From Klebsiella electrica (GTDB lineage Bacteria; Pseudomonadota; Gammaproteobacteria; Enterobacterales; Enterobacteriaceae): a stretch of 64,000 nt of DNA. Both the position numbers and the translations under genes were made by a program. Shown here piece by piece: positions 1-9,202 of this stretch. The DNA lies in the NCBI RefSeq assembly GCF_006711645.1, contig NZ_CP041247.1:3968001-4032000 (forward strand). The letters are read 5' to 3'. Each line of letters opens with the position of its first letter. Position 1 is the stretch's first letter. The notes below the pieces were generated by a model. It did not search any database. It was given only the letters and a program-made list of their open reading frames with translations, and had not been told where the DNA came from.

Positions 1-2399
1 CGAAACAGCGCCTTGCCTTTTAACAGACGCAATCCCAGCCAGCCGCCGCATAATGACAACAGCAGCGCGCCGCACAGCGGCAGCATCACCCACAGTCGCC
101 AGTCCGGCGCCCACGGAAAATCAAACACTTTGGTTTGCAGCATCGCCAGCGCAACCTCCGCGCCGATGGCCGCGACGATGCCGGAGACCACGCCCAGCAG
201 CGCAAACTCCGCCCACAGCGTGGTACGCAGCAGCGACTTGCCGGCCCCCAGCGTGCGCCAGACCACCAGCTCCTGATAGCGCTGGCGCATACCGACCTGG
301 ACCTGCGCCAGCAGCAGTAAAATACCACACGCGGTCACCAGCACCACCATCACTTCCAGCGCCCGACTGACCTGCGTCAACACCTGGCCCACCTGGCGGA
401 GAATCGCGCCAATATCCAGCAGGCTGACGGTGGGGAACTCGCGGTTAAGCTGCGTCAACAGCGTATTGCCGTTATCCCAGCGGAAGCTGGTCAACCAGCT
501 CTGCGGCTGCCCGTCAAGCGCAGCCGGCGGGAAGATAAAGAAGAAGTTTGGCCGCAGGCTCTCCCAGTCCACCCTGCGTACGCTGGTGACCGTCGCGCTG
601 AATTCCTGCGTATCGCCGGTGAAGGTCACGCTATCGCCGGGTTTGATTCCCAGCCGCTGCGCCAGTCCCTCCTCGATGGACACTTCTCCGGCCTTAGGCG
701 GCCAGCTACCGGCCACCAGCGGATTATGATCCGGCCGCTCGCTGCGCCAGGTCAGATTCAGCTCCCGGTTCAACGCTTCGTCTTTATTGCTCTCCGCCGC
801 CTGTCCGTTAATTTGCGTCAGGCGGGCGCGGACAATCGGGTAAAACTCGGTTGCCGTAACATGGTGCCCGGCAAGGAACGTTTTCACCGCCGCCACCTGC
901 TCCGGCGCAATGTTGATCAAGAAGTAATTGGGGCTTTCCGGCGGCAACTGCTGCTGCCAGCGATCCAGCAGATCGCCGCGCAGCACCAGCAGCAACGCCA
1001 GCAGCATAAACGACAGCGAAAACGCCGCCAGTTGACTCAGGGTTGACCACGGCTGGCGCAGCAGACGGTTCACCGCCAGACGCAACGGTAGCGCTTTCAG
1101 CGTCAACCGCTTCAGCAGCCACAGCAGCCCCCAGCCCAACACGCCGCACAGCAGCGCCAGCACCACGGCACCGGCCAGCACCGCCCATAGCAGCGGACTT
1201 CCGCCCATCAGCCAGGCCAGCAGCATCACCACCACTGCAGACACCAGCGGAATATAGACTTTTAGCGGCCAGACGTTGGCAACGACATCCCGACGCAGAA
1301 CCCGCAGCGGCAGCGTTGCCAGCAGCAGGCGATAAGGTCGTAACCCCACCAGCAGCGAAATCACCACCATCGCGCCGATCGCCCACAGCCACGGCCAGCC
1401 GCTGGCCGGCGGTAAGGCCACCGGTAGCACCGGTTTCAGCATCAGCAATAAAATCTGCTCTAGCCCTGCCCCCATCGCGCCGCCAGCCACCGCCGCCAGC
1501 GCCAGTAGCATCAACCACTGGCCGACAATAAGCTTACGCAGCTGCGCGCGTCCGGCACCAAGGGTTTTGAGGATCGCCACCAGATCGTAGCGGCTACGGC
1601 AGTAATGGCTCATCGCCACCGCCACTGCGGCAACCGCCAGCAACAGCGTGAGCAGCGCGGACAGCAGTAAAAACTGCTGCGAGCGCTCCAGTGATTTGCC
1701 CAAGGCGCTGTCGTCCTGCTGCAGGCCGATCCAGCGATGTTCAGACCCCAGCTTTGGCAGGAGCCACTTTTCATAGTCCGCCAGTTGCTGCGGGGTTCCG
1801 GCGAACTTATAGCGCCACGAGACGCGACTGCCGGGCTGTACCGCGCCGGTTTTCGCCACGTCGGCGGTATTCATCATTAGCCGGGGAGCCATCTGGAAGG
1901 GGTTGAACCCGGCATCCGGCTCTTGTACCACCTCGCCAGCAATGCGCAGCGTGGCATCGCCGACATCAAGGGTATCGCCAGTTTTTAAGTTCAGCAGCGC
2001 CATCAGGCGCGGTGCCAGCAGCACGCTGCCGGCCTGGGGTTTGAGGCCCGGCGGCTGCGTCTCCAGTTGACCGTAGAGCGGATAGCTATCGTCGACCGCC
2101 TTCACATCCGCCAGCTGCGGCGTATCGCCAGCAAAGGTCATGGTGGCGAAACTCAGCTGCTCTCCGACGGTGAGCCCGAGCCTGCGCGCCTCGTCAATCC
2201 ACTCCGCAGGCACCTCGCGCGAGCTGCGCAGCGTCCGATCCCCGGCCATAAATTCGCGGCTCTGCTGGCTGAGTCCCTTTTCCATCCGGTCGCCGATCGA
2301 CCCCAGCGCCAGCACGCAGGCCACCGCCAGGCTCAGCGCCATCCAGACAATCAGCAGCGAGGGCGAGCGCCATTCGCGCCAGAACCAGCGGGCAATCAT
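1..2399 (-). CDS. ybbP: YbbP, FtsX-like ABC transporter permease (3' end cut by window edge)
   Basis: The reverse strand is open from an ATG at 2399 to the left edge, about 799 codons, so only the last few residues are missing compared with the roughly 804 aa of E. coli YbbP. The reading begins MIARWFWREWRSPSLLIVWM, a short cytoplasmic stretch running into a first membrane helix. It then has a long periplasmic domain, a central group of hydrophobic helices, a second periplasmic part and a C-terminal helix group ending near GKALF. This is the FtsX/MacB-type permease architecture. The start overlaps the ybbA stop by four bases (ATGA), so the two are translationally coupled and probably form one ABC complex. 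Its substrate is not established; E. coli has the same pairing beside tesA. Confidence 0.9.
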   Translation of the reverse strand, partial: MIARWFWREWRSPSLLIVWMALSLAVACVLALGSIGDRMEKGLSQQSREFMAGDRTLRSSREVPAEWIDEARRLGLTVGEQLSFATMTFAGDTPQLADVKAVDDSYPLYGQLETQPPGLKPQAGSVLLAPRLMALLNLKTGDTLDVGDATLRIAGEVVQEPDAGFNPFQMAPRLMMNTADVAKTGAVQPGSRVSWRYKFAGTPQQLADYEKWLLPKLGSEHRWIGLQQDDSALGKSLERSQQFLLLSALLTLLLAVAAVAVAMSHYCRSRYDLVAILKTLGAGRAQLRKLIVGQWLMLLALAAVAGGAMGAGLEQILLLMLKPVLPVALPPASGWPWLWAIGAMVVISLLVGLRPYRLLLATLPLRVLRRDVVANVWPLKVYIPLVSAVVVMLLAWLMGGSPLLWAVLAGAVVLALLCGVLGWGLLWLLKRLTLKALPLRLAVNRLLRQPWSTLSQLAAFSLSFMLLALLLVLRGDLLDRWQQQLPPESPNYFLINIAPEQVAAVKTFLAGHHVTATEFYPIVRARLTQINGQAAESNKDEALNRELNLTWRSERPDHNPLVAGSWPPKAGEVSIEEGLAQRLGIKPGDSVTFTGDTQEFSATVTSVRRVDWESLRPNFFFIFPPAALDGQPQSWLTSFRWDNGNTLLTQLNREFPTVSLLDIGAILRQVGQVLTQVSRALEVMVVLVTACGILLLLAQVQVGMRQRYQELVVWRTLGAGKSLLRTTLWAEFALLGVVSGIVAAIGAEVALAMLQTKVFDFPWAPDWRLWVMLPLCGALLLSLCGGWLGLRLLKGKALF

Positions 2400-3082
2400 G
2401 CTTCCTCCCGCAGCTGGCCGTCCACCAGACGCAGCCGTCGGTCGCAGCGCGCCGCCAGCAGCGGATCGTGGGTCACCAGGATCAGCGTGGTACCATGCTC
2501 TCGATTAAGGGAGAACAGCAGATCGGCAATTTTGTCGCCGGTATGGCGATCAAGATTGCCGGTAGGCTCATCGGCAAACAGCAGTTCGGGCCGCCCGTTA
2601 AACGCGCGGGCGAGCGCTACCCGCTGCTGCTCGCCGCCGGAAAGCTGCGCCGGCAGATGATGGAGGCGTTTCCCCAGCCCCAGTTGTTCCAGCAATGCCC
2701 GGGCGCTGCCACGACTTTGGTTATTGCTCTCCCCCCGGAGCAACGCCGGAAGCTCGACGTTTTCCAGAGCGTTAAGCGTTGGAATCAGCATAAATGACTG
2801 AAAGACAAAGCCGACGTGTTTAGCGCGCAGCCGCGCCCTCGCCTCTTCATCCATCGTATGCAGCGGCTGGCCAAGTAGAGAGACCTCGCCGCCGCTGCCG
2901 TCGTCCAGCCCGGCAAGTATCGCCAGCAACGTGGATTTCCCCGAACCCGACTCGCCAATCAGGGCGATGGTCTGCGCCGGTTTGACAACCAGCTCAACTC
3001 CGGTAAGGATGGAAAGCTGATGCTCTCCCTGACCGACGGACTTCTTAAGATGATGAACTTCAAGTATGTTTTCCGCTGGCAT
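2396..3082 (-). CDS. ybbA: YbbA, ABC transporter ATPase partner of YbbP
   Basis: This 228-aa protein has a complete ABC ATPase set: Walker A GESGSGKS at residues 43-50, Q-loop Gln94, signature LSGGEQ at 147-152, Walker B LLFADEP at 167-173 and the switch His205. It belongs to the LolD/MacB-type family that energises FtsX-like permeases, here YbbP, whose start codon overlaps its stop. Its 5' end overlaps the start of the divergent tesA gene by 33 bases, so the two promoters must lie inside each other's coding regions. The transported or extracted substrate is unknown. Confidence 0.93.
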   Translation of the reverse strand: MPAENILEVHHLKKSVGQGEHQLSILTGVELVVKPAQTIALIGESGSGKSTLLAILAGLDDGSGGEVSLLGQPLHTMDEEARARLRAKHVGFVFQSFMLIPTLNALENVELPALLRGESNNQSRGSARALLEQLGLGKRLHHLPAQLSGGEQQRVALARAFNGRPELLFADEPTGNLDRHTGDKIADLLFSLNREHGTTLILVTHDPLLAARCDRRLRLVDGQLREEA

Positions 3083-3676
3083 TTGCCTTTCCTGTTTCTG
3101 ATTTTTTTTGCCTGCCGCGCCATCGCCGCCGACACGCTATTAGTTCTTGGCGATAGCCTGAGCGCCGGTTATCGCATGGCCGCCAGCGCCGCCTGGCCTG
3201 CGCTACTCAACGATAAGTGGCAGGCCACCACGCCGGTCATCAACGCCAGCATCAGCGGCGACACCTCGCAGCAAGGGCTGGCAAGACTCCCGGCGTTGCT
3301 CAAACAGCATCAGCCGCGCTGGGTGCTGGTCGAGCTGGGAGGCAACGACGGGCTGCGCGGCTTCCCGCCGCAGCAGACGGAGCAGACTCTGCGTACGGTG
3401 ATTCAGGATATCAAAGCCGCTAATGCCCAGCCGTTATTGATGCAAATTCGCCTGCCCGCAAACTATGGCCGTCGTTATAATGAAGCCTTTAGCGCCCTGT
3501 ATCCGGCTCTGGCGAAAGAGTTCGATATTCCTCTGCTGCCCTTTTTTATGGAAGAGGTCTATCTGAAGCCCCAGTGGATGCAGGATGATGGCATCCATCC
3601 CAATCGTGATGCCCAGCCCTTTATTGCCGACTGGATGGCAACCCGGCTGGCTCCCTTAGTTAATCATGACTCCTGA
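3050..3676 (+). CDS. tesA: TesA, periplasmic acyl-CoA thioesterase I / lysophospholipase L1
   Basis: The 208-aa multifunctional esterase (thioesterase, protease I, lysophospholipase L1) belongs to the SGNH hydrolase family. I chose ATG 3050 (MMNFKYVFRW) because it matches the E. coli start; an in-frame ATG at 3020 would add ten unconserved residues. A signal peptide ends at about residue 26 (CRAIA before ADTLL). Block I, GDSLSAGY, is at 34-41 with nucleophile Ser36; the oxyanion motif GGNDG is at about 97-101; DGIHPN near residue 180 carries the catalytic Asp and His. It starts inside the 5' end of ybbA on the other strand and overlaps ybbO by 11 bases. Confidence 0.95.
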   Translation: MMNFKYVFRWHLPFLFLIFFACRAIAADTLLVLGDSLSAGYRMAASAAWPALLNDKWQATTPVINASISGDTSQQGLARLPALLKQHQPRWVLVELGGNDGLRGFPPQQTEQTLRTVIQDIKAANAQPLLMQIRLPANYGRRYNEAFSALYPALAKEFDIPLLPFFMEEVYLKPQWMQDDGIHPNRDAQPFIADWMATRLAPLVNHDS

Positions 3677-4475
3677 TCTTCAGGCGTCGCTTGCAGGTAA
3701 AGTTATGCAAAAATCGGTTTTAGTAACAGGCTGTTCCAGCGGTATTGGTCTTGAAAGCGCCCTCGATTTAAAACGCCAGGGCTTTAACGTCCTGGCCGCC
3801 TGCCGTAAAGCGGACGACGTGGCGCGGATGCAGGAGCTCGGGCTGACCGGTATTTTGCTGGACCTCGACGACCCGCAAAGCGTTGAACGCGCCGCCGCGG
3901 AGGTCATCGCCTTGACCAATAATCGCCTGTACGGGCTGTTTAATAATGCCGGATACGGCGTCTATGGCCCACTCACCACCATTAGCCGTCAGCAGATGGA
4001 GGCGCAGTTTTCCGCCAACTTTTTCGGCGCACACCAGTTGACGATGTTGCTGCTGCCGGCGATGGAGCCGCACGGCGAAGGGCGTATCGTGATGACCTCC
4101 TCGGTCATGGGGATCATCTCCAGCCCCGGTCGCGGCGCCTACGCCGCCAGTAAATATGCGCTGGAAGCCTGGTCCGATGCGCTGCGTATGGAACTACGCT
4201 ATAGCGGCATCAAGGTCAGCCTGATTGAGCCCGGTCCCATCACCACCCGTTTTACTACCAATATCAACCAGACCCAACGCGATAAGCCGGTGGAGAACCC
4301 CGGTATCGCCGCGCGCTTTACCCTCGGCCCGGAAGCGGTGGTGGAAAAAGTGCGCCATGCTTTTACCAGCGACAAACCGCAATTGCGCTATCCGGTGACG
4401 TTTGTCACCCACGCCGTGGCGCTGCTCAAACGCCTGCTGCCGACGCGACTGATGGACAAAATTATCCAGGGCTGA
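3666..4475 (+). CDS. ybbO: YbbO, short-chain dehydrogenase/reductase
   Basis: This 269-aa SDR enzyme is closely similar to E. coli YbbO, described as an NADP-dependent aldehyde reductase. The Rossmann motif TGCSSGIG is at 21-28, NNAG at 93-96, and the catalytic Tyr159 and Lys163 are in YAASK, with Ser145/146 upstream. It starts 11 bases inside tesA, so the two are co-transcribed. A second in-frame ATG at codon 14 (MQKSVLVTGC) could be an alternative start, since the Rossmann strand begins just after it. A role in fatty aldehyde reduction next to a thioesterase is plausible but is inferred from neighbourhood. Confidence 0.92.
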   Translation: MTPDLQASLAGKVMQKSVLVTGCSSGIGLESALDLKRQGFNVLAACRKADDVARMQELGLTGILLDLDDPQSVERAAAEVIALTNNRLYGLFNNAGYGVYGPLTTISRQQMEAQFSANFFGAHQLTMLLLPAMEPHGEGRIVMTSSVMGIISSPGRGAYAASKYALEAWSDALRMELRYSGIKVSLIEPGPITTRFTTNINQTQRDKPVENPGIAARFTLGPEAVVEKVRHAFTSDKPQLRYPVTFVTHAVALLKRLLPTRLMDKIIQG

Positions 4476-4533
4476 GTTGAAGCTCCGGCTGTCGCCCCCA
4501 TGTATACCCAAAATCGACTAAAGAGATGCGCTC

Positions 4534-5388
4534 ATGTCAGTACAGAATGTTATCAATATTACCGAAGCTAACCTGCACCAGACGCTGGAGCAATCCGTTA
4601 CCGCGCCGGTGCTGTTTTATTTCTGGTCAGCGCGCAGCCAGCACTGCGAGCAGCTGACGCCGGTTCTGGAAGGGCTGGCTGCGCAATACAACGGACAGTT
4701 TACGCTGGCGAAAGTGGACTGCGACGCTGAGCAGATGCTTGCCTCACAGTTTGGCCTGCGCTCTATCCCGACGGTTTATCTGTTCCAGAACGGCCAGCCG
4801 GTAGACGGCTTTGAAGGCCCGCAGCCGGAATCAGCCATCCGTGCGCTGCTGGATAAAGTCCTGCCCCGCGAAGAAGAGCTGAAAGCTCAGCAGGCGCTGG
4901 TGCTGATGCAAGAAGAAAACTATCTTGAGGCGCTGCCGCTGCTGAAAGAGGCGTGGCAATTGTCGAACCAGGAGAGCCAGATTGGCCTGCTGCTGGCGGA
5001 AACGCTGATCGCGCTACAGCGTTCCGACGAAGCCGAAGCGGTGCTGAAAACCGTTCCGTTGCAGGATCAGGATACCCGCTATCAGGGCCTGGTCGCGCAG
5101 ATTGAGCTGCTGAAACAGGCGGCGGATACGCCGGAAATTCAACAGCTGCAGCAGCAGGTTGAGCAGCATCCGGAAGACGCCGCGCTGGCCGCTCAGCTCG
5201 CGCTACAGTTGCATCAGGTTGGCCGCAATGAAGAAGCGCTGGCGCTGCTGTTCAGCCACCTGCAGAAAGATTTAGCCGCCGGCGACGGCCAGGTACGCAA
5301 GATGTTGCAGGAGATCCTTGCCGCACTCGGTACCGGCGATGCCTTAGCGGCGAAGTATCGCCGCCAGCTCTATTCACTGCTGTACTAA
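4534..5388 (+). CDS. cnoX: CnoX (YbbN), chaperedoxin
   Basis: The 284-aa protein has an N-terminal thioredoxin-fold domain (about 1-110) followed by TPR-like helical repeats to the C-terminus. The usual CXXC is replaced by SQHC at residues 35-38, so there is no dithiol reductase centre. Cys63, the residue E. coli CnoX uses for mixed disulfides with clients, is present in KVDCDAEQ. CnoX is a holdase activated by hypochlorous acid that also protects cysteines and works with GroEL and DnaK. Length and sequence match E. coli throughout. The gene stands alone between ybbO and a REP-rich spacer. Confidence 0.95.
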   Translation: MSVQNVINITEANLHQTLEQSVTAPVLFYFWSARSQHCEQLTPVLEGLAAQYNGQFTLAKVDCDAEQMLASQFGLRSIPTVYLFQNGQPVDGFEGPQPESAIRALLDKVLPREEELKAQQALVLMQEENYLEALPLLKEAWQLSNQESQIGLLLAETLIALQRSDEAEAVLKTVPLQDQDTRYQGLVAQIELLKQAADTPEIQQLQQQVEQHPEDAALAAQLALQLHQVGRNEEALALLFSHLQKDLAAGDGQVRKMLQEILAALGTGDALAAKYRRQLYSLLY

Positions 5389-5411
5389 TCCTCTTATCCG
5401 CGTCAATCCCC

Positions 5412-5540
5412 CCGGTCGCGCGACGCTTACCGGGGCTACGGGCCGATGGCTCGCGCTGCGCTTAGCCGGGCTACGGACTCACCATCGTCTGCGGGCCGGT
5501 AGCCCTGTAGCCCGGATAAGGCGTCAGCCGCAATCCGGGG
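5412..5540. repeat. REP/BIME-like palindromic repeat cluster
   Basis: The gap between the convergent cnoX and fetB holds three related palindromic units. GCTTACCGGGGCTAC is at 5426-5440, GCTTAGCCGGGCTAC at 5460-5474, and a longer unit at 5507-5539 starts GTAGCCCGGATAAGGC, then GTCAGCCGCAATCCGGG. The last is the common enterobacterial REP sequence with its imperfect hairpin. Such elements sit in 3' intergenic spaces and can protect mRNA ends or bind gyrase, IHF or Pol I. They may serve here in place of simple terminators. Confidence 0.75.
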
Positions 5541-5545
5541 GCAGC

Positions 5546-6328
5546 TTACGCACGCTTTTTCAACGATGTCACCACCAGTTGATGGCGGGTGTTAAAGAAC
5601 TTCCGGTAGGTCAGATAGCCGGCGATGATCGTCGACAGGCTGGCGGTGGACAGCAGCATAAACGTCACCATAATCTGATACTTAATGGCCTTCACCGGAT
5701 CAATCCCGGCGAAAATCAGCCCTGACATCATGCCGGGCAAACTCACCAGCCCCACCGTTTTGGCCGAATCAATGGTCGGGATCAGCGATGCGCGAATACT
5801 GTCGCGAATTAACCCGGCGACCGCCATTTTCGGCGTGGCGCCCAGGCTGAGCTTCTCCTGAATTTGCTGCTGCTCGCTGTTGAAGCGCTGTCCCATATTG
5901 TTGTAGCACAGCCCAACCGCCACCATTGCGTTCCCGGCCACCATCCCGGCTATCGGGATCACCTGCATCGGCACAAAAGCAATGGAGCCGGAGAAGACCA
6001 GCACCGCCAGCGTCAGCCCGGCGCCGGTGGTAATAGCAATAAATGACGACAGGAAGGCCTTATCAATATATTTGCTGCGCTTTTGCGCATTCCATGCCGC
6101 GTTAAAGCAAATAAACAGCACCATGAGCAGCGTCAGCAGCGCGTGATTGACGTTGAAGATATATTTCAGGACGTAGCCGACAATAATCAGCTGCACCACC
6201 GCCCGACAGATACTCCAGACGATATCTTTTTCCAGCGCCAGTTTTTCCCGGTAGCTCACAATAATTGCCACCAGCACCAGCACCATCGAAAGCGCCAGCG
6301 ATTCGTTGGTAATATTATGCCCGTTCAT
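5546..6328 (-). CDS. fetB: FetB (YbbM), iron exporter permease
   Basis: The 260-aa integral membrane protein has several hydrophobic helices and matches E. coli FetB almost end to end, for example the conserved IPIAGMVAGNAMVAVGLCYN and SLPGMMSGLIFAGIDP segments. FetAB is an ABC exporter that lowers cytoplasmic iron and raises peroxide resistance. Its start lies 14 bases inside fetA, indicating translational coupling. The 3' end abuts the REP cluster. The basic C-terminal tail (SLKKRA) follows the last helix. Confidence 0.94.
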   Translation of the reverse strand: MNGHNITNESLALSMVLVLVAIIVSYREKLALEKDIVWSICRAVVQLIIVGYVLKYIFNVNHALLTLLMVLFICFNAAWNAQKRSKYIDKAFLSSFIAITTGAGLTLAVLVFSGSIAFVPMQVIPIAGMVAGNAMVAVGLCYNNMGQRFNSEQQQIQEKLSLGATPKMAVAGLIRDSIRASLIPTIDSAKTVGLVSLPGMMSGLIFAGIDPVKAIKYQIMVTFMLLSTASLSTIIAGYLTYRKFFNTRHQLVVTSLKKRA

Positions 6329-6992
6329 GAGACACCTCCTGAGCGCTGCCGCCAGCGGGCTGCAACGTAATCACCTCATCAGCATGGGCAATTTCATTAC
6401 GATCGTGGGTGACCCACAGCACCGCAATATTTTTTTCCGTCACATAACGATGAATAATATCGTTGACGTTGTGTTTATTACTTTCGTCCAGCGCGCTGGT
6501 AATTTCATCGAGCAACAAGACCTGGGGCAAAAATTGCAAATTACGGATCAGCGAAACCCGCTGTTTTTCGCCACCGGAAAGCTCATTGATTGATTTTTCC
6601 AGCGTATTTTCCGCAAGGCCAAAGCGCTGTAAATCAGCGACCAGCGCCTTAGGATCCGGCTGCTGACGGCGAATCTGCCAGGGAAAAATCAGATTGTCAT
6701 AGACCGAGTCGCCAAACAGCGCCGGGGTCTGCGCGCAGTAGGAGACCTGCTGGCGATAGGTTTCCGGCGACAGCGTCGTAATATCACGATCGGCAAAAAA
6801 AATCTGCCCGGAGGTGGGGCTCAACAGCGAGGCGATAATTTTCAACAAGGTGCTTTTCCCGCAGCCGGAAGGTCCGGTAATCAGCTTAAATTCCCCGGCG
6901 CGCAGCTGGAGGTTTATATTATTAAGAATGACCGTCTCGTCGACCTGAAAGCCAACATTCTCAAGACGCAAAATAGCGTTATTTTCCTTCAT
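6315..6992 (-). CDS. fetA: FetA (YbbL), iron exporter ATPase
   Basis: This 225-aa ABC ATPase has Walker A GPSGCGKS at 40-47, signature LSGGEKQR in the middle and Walker B LLLDEITSALD, followed by the WVTHD switch region. The substitution of Ile for Pro after the Walker B Glu is also seen in E. coli FetA. It energises FetB and comes first in the two-gene operon. About 139 bases separate it from the divergent qmcA, and that space must hold both promoters. Confidence 0.94.
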   Translation of the reverse strand: MKENNAILRLENVGFQVDETVILNNINLQLRAGEFKLITGPSGCGKSTLLKIIASLLSPTSGQIFFADRDITTLSPETYRQQVSYCAQTPALFGDSVYDNLIFPWQIRRQQPDPKALVADLQRFGLAENTLEKSINELSGGEKQRVSLIRNLQFLPQVLLLDEITSALDESNKHNVNDIIHRYVTEKNIAVLWVTHDRNEIAHADEVITLQPAGGSAQEVSHERA

Positions 6993-7131
6993 TATTGTTC
7001 CACTTTTTTCCTACAACCCTGCTAGTTTACTCTAGTTTCCTTTCGCCTGGATGAGGAGAAAGATATACTTAATTTAAACTTGCGTCATTTTTTCTGGCGC
7101 CTCATCAGGCAATAAAACAGGAGGTTTTTTG

Positions 7132-8049
7132 ATGCTGATCTTTATCCCCGTACTCATTTTCGTCGCGCTGGTTGTGGTCATGGCCGGCGTCAAAATCGTC
7201 CCCCAGGGCTTCCAGTGGACCGTTGAGCGTTTCGGCCGCTACACCATGACGCTACAGCCGGGTTTAAGCCTGGTGGTGCCCTTTATGGATCGCATTGGCC
7301 GTAAGATTAATATGATGGAGCAGGTGCTTGATATTCCCTCCCAGGAGGTTATTTCACGCGATAACGCCAACGTCACCATTGATGCGGTGTGCTTTATTCA
7401 GGTCATTGATGCGCCAAAAGCGGCTTATGAGGTCAGCAATTTACAGCAGGCGATTGTTAACCTGACGATGACCAACATTCGTACCGTTCTTGGCTCGATG
7501 GAACTTGACGAAATGCTCTCTCAGCGCGACAGCATTAATACCCGCCTGCTGCATATTGTCGACGAAGCAACGAACCCGTGGGGCGTCAAAATTACCCGCG
7601 TTGAAATTCGCGACGTGCGTCCGCCGGCTGAACTGATTGCCTCGATGAACGCTCAGATGAAAGCCGAACGAACCAAACGCGCCTATATTCTTGAAGCCGA
7701 AGGGATACGCCAGGCCGAAATCCTCAAAGCCGAAGGCGAAAAGCAGTCGCAGATCCTGAAAGCGGAAGGGGAACGCCAGTCGGCATTCTTGCAGGCCGAG
7801 GCCCGCGAACGTTCGGCGGAAGCGGAAGCCCGCGCGACGCAGATGGTCTCGTCCGCGATCGCCTCCGGCGATATTCAGGCGATTAACTACTTTGTGGCCC
7901 AGAAATACACCGATGCGCTGCAGAAAATTGGTTCCGCCAATAACAGCAAAGTGGTGATGATGCCGCTCGATGCCAGCAGCCTGATGGGCTCCATCGCCGG
8001 TATCAGCGAACTTATTAAAGAAGGCTCAGGCGAACGGAAAAAATCATGA
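7132..8049 (+). CDS. qmcA: QmcA, SPFH/stomatin-prohibitin family membrane protein
   Basis: The 305-aa protein has an N-terminal transmembrane anchor (about 1-20), an SPFH/band 7 domain with the family segment [19 protein letters not shown], then a long charged coiled coil containing repeated [22 protein letters not shown] units. It matches E. coli QmcA, an FtsH-HflKC-associated quality-control protein. I chose ATG 7132; the TTG three bases upstream is less likely because AGGAGG at 7119-7124 sits 7 bases before the ATG. It overlaps ybbJ by ATGA. The stomatin plus NfeD pair is a conserved membrane microdomain module. Confidence 0.95.
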   Translation: MLIFIPVLIFVALVVVMAGVKIVPQGFQWTVERFGRYTMTLQPGLSLVVPFMDRIGRKINMMEQVLDIPSQEVISRDNANVTIDAVCFIQVIDAPKAAYEVSNLQQAIVNLTMTNIRTVLGSMELDEMLSQRDSINTRLLHIVDEATNPWGVKITRVEIRDVRPPAELIASMNAQMKAERTKRAYILEAEGIRQAEILKAEGEKQSQILKAEGERQSAFLQAEARERSAEAEARATQMVSSAIASGDIQAINYFVAQKYTDALQKIGSANNSKVVMMPLDASSLMGSIAGISELIKEGSGERKKS

Positions 8050-8510
8050 TCGCGCTCATTCTCGCCCATCCGCATATTTTCTGGCTGAGCCTCGGCGGGC
8101 TGCTGCTGGCCGCTGAAATGCTGGGCGGCAACGGCTATCTGCTGTGGAGCGGCATCGCCGGCGTGGTCACCGGGCTTCTCGCCTGGGGACTGCCCTTCGG
8201 CTGGGAGTGGCAAGGCACGCTGTTCGCCGCGCTGACCTTGCTGGCCGCCTGGCTGTGGTCACACTGGCTGCGCAGGCAGGTCGCGCGCCAGAAACCGGCC
8301 GACGCGCAGCTCAACCAGCGCGGCAAGCAGTTGGTCGGTCGCGTCTTTATGCTGGAAAGCCCGCTGATCAACGGCCATGGTCACGTGCGCGTCGGCGACA
8401 GCTGGTGGCCGGTGGTCGCCGATGAGGACCTCGGCGCAGGCAGCCACGTTGAGGTACTGGCCGTCGAAGGTATTACGCTACGCGTGCGGGCCTCCGCGCT
8501 GCGCCGCTAA
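8046..8510 (+). CDS. ybbJ: YbbJ, NfeD-family membrane protein
   Basis: The 154-aa protein has two to three N-terminal hydrophobic helices (about residues 5-75) and a C-terminal OB-fold typical of short NfeD proteins (segment [24 protein letters not shown] and following). It is coupled to qmcA through an ATGA overlap; the partner stomatin makes function in membrane protein quality control likely. Its stop overlaps the 3' end of the convergent cueR gene by four bases, so no separate terminator fits between them. Confidence 0.93.
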   Translation: MIALILAHPHIFWLSLGGLLLAAEMLGGNGYLLWSGIAGVVTGLLAWGLPFGWEWQGTLFAALTLLAAWLWSHWLRRQVARQKPADAQLNQRGKQLVGRVFMLESPLINGHGHVRVGDSWWPVVADEDLGAGSHVEVLAVEGITLRVRASALRR

Positions 8511-8917
8511 GCCCGCGTCTTGCGGTGACAGCAGCCGGAAAGGTTGTCGATAATTGGACAATCGGCGCCGTCATCGCCGGGACAGGATTCCGCCAGCGCC
8601 AACAGATGCCTGCGCATATTTTGCAACTCGCTGATATGGCGCTCAATATCCGCCACTTTATCCAGCGTTCTGCGCTTAACGTCCGCACTGTGCCGCGACG
8701 GGTCGTTAAACAGAAAAATCAGTTCGCGGCACTCCTCCAGATTAAAGCCGACCTGCCGCGCCTGGCGCAGTAAGGTCAGTTCATCGAGGTGCCGTTGACT
8801 GTAGCTGCGATAACCGTTTTCGCTACGCAGCGGCGGCGTGACCAGTCCCTTCTCCTCATAAAAGCGAATCGCTTTACTGGTTAAGCCGGTTTTTTTTGCC
8901 ACATCGCTGATATTCAT
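8507..8917 (-). CDS. cueR: CueR, copper-responsive MerR-family activator
   Basis: This 136-aa MerR-type regulator senses Cu(I), Ag(I) and Au(I). ATG 8917 ([11 protein letters not shown]) matches E. coli CueR and has GGAGG just upstream; the longer ORF from 8938 would add MQQGGGK. The winged HTH is at about 1-38, a dimerisation helix follows, and the metal loop CPGDDGADC places ligands at Cys112 and Cys120, with the Cys129-Cys130 pair near the end. Cys63 (EECRE) is an extra cysteine where E. coli has Ser. The likely target is the copA promoter at 20858-20888, which carries a canonical site. Confidence 0.96.
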   Translation of the reverse strand: MNISDVAKKTGLTSKAIRFYEEKGLVTPPLRSENGYRSYSQRHLDELTLLRQARQVGFNLEECRELIFLFNDPSRHSADVKRRTLDKVADIERHISELQNMRRHLLALAESCPGDDGADCPIIDNLSGCCHRKTRA

Positions 8918-9167
8918 TTTTCCTCCACCCTGCTGCATCCTCTGATCTCTATTGTAGGACTAATCTCGCCAACCCCCACTATTTCCTTGATGAATGAATA
9001 TAAGTCATATATTTCATCATGTTAATGTTTCCTCCGCTCCACCCTGACGCGATATTCATCACAAAAAATAACTTACCTCGCGTGAGAAATTGACCCACAT
9101 CAAAGGTGCATTCTGTTTACCCCTTAATGACTGGACGCACAGTTGATAAAACCCTATAAACGCGAAT

Positions 9168-9186
9168 GCGATTAATTATCATTACA
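9168..9186 (+). promoter_or_regulatory. Candidate Fur box upstream of the heme receptor
   Basis: GCGATTAATTATCATTACA matches the 19-bp Fur consensus (GATAATGATAATCATTATC) at 12 positions, with an unbroken run of seven in the right half. It lies 17 bases before the receptor ATG, where bound Fur would block initiation. A TATAAA at 9155-9160 may belong to the promoter. Iron control of a heme operon is expected from the family, but the site is a prediction. The whole 8918-9202 gap holds no other gene. Confidence 0.6.
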
Positions 9187-9202
9187 ATTAAAGGTTACTT
9201 TG

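Noticed and set aside
808..1518. 236-codon minus-strand frame inside ybbP
   Set aside because: Gly/Ala/Arg-rich alternative frame; the true ybbP frame runs unbroken through this stretch to the window edge.
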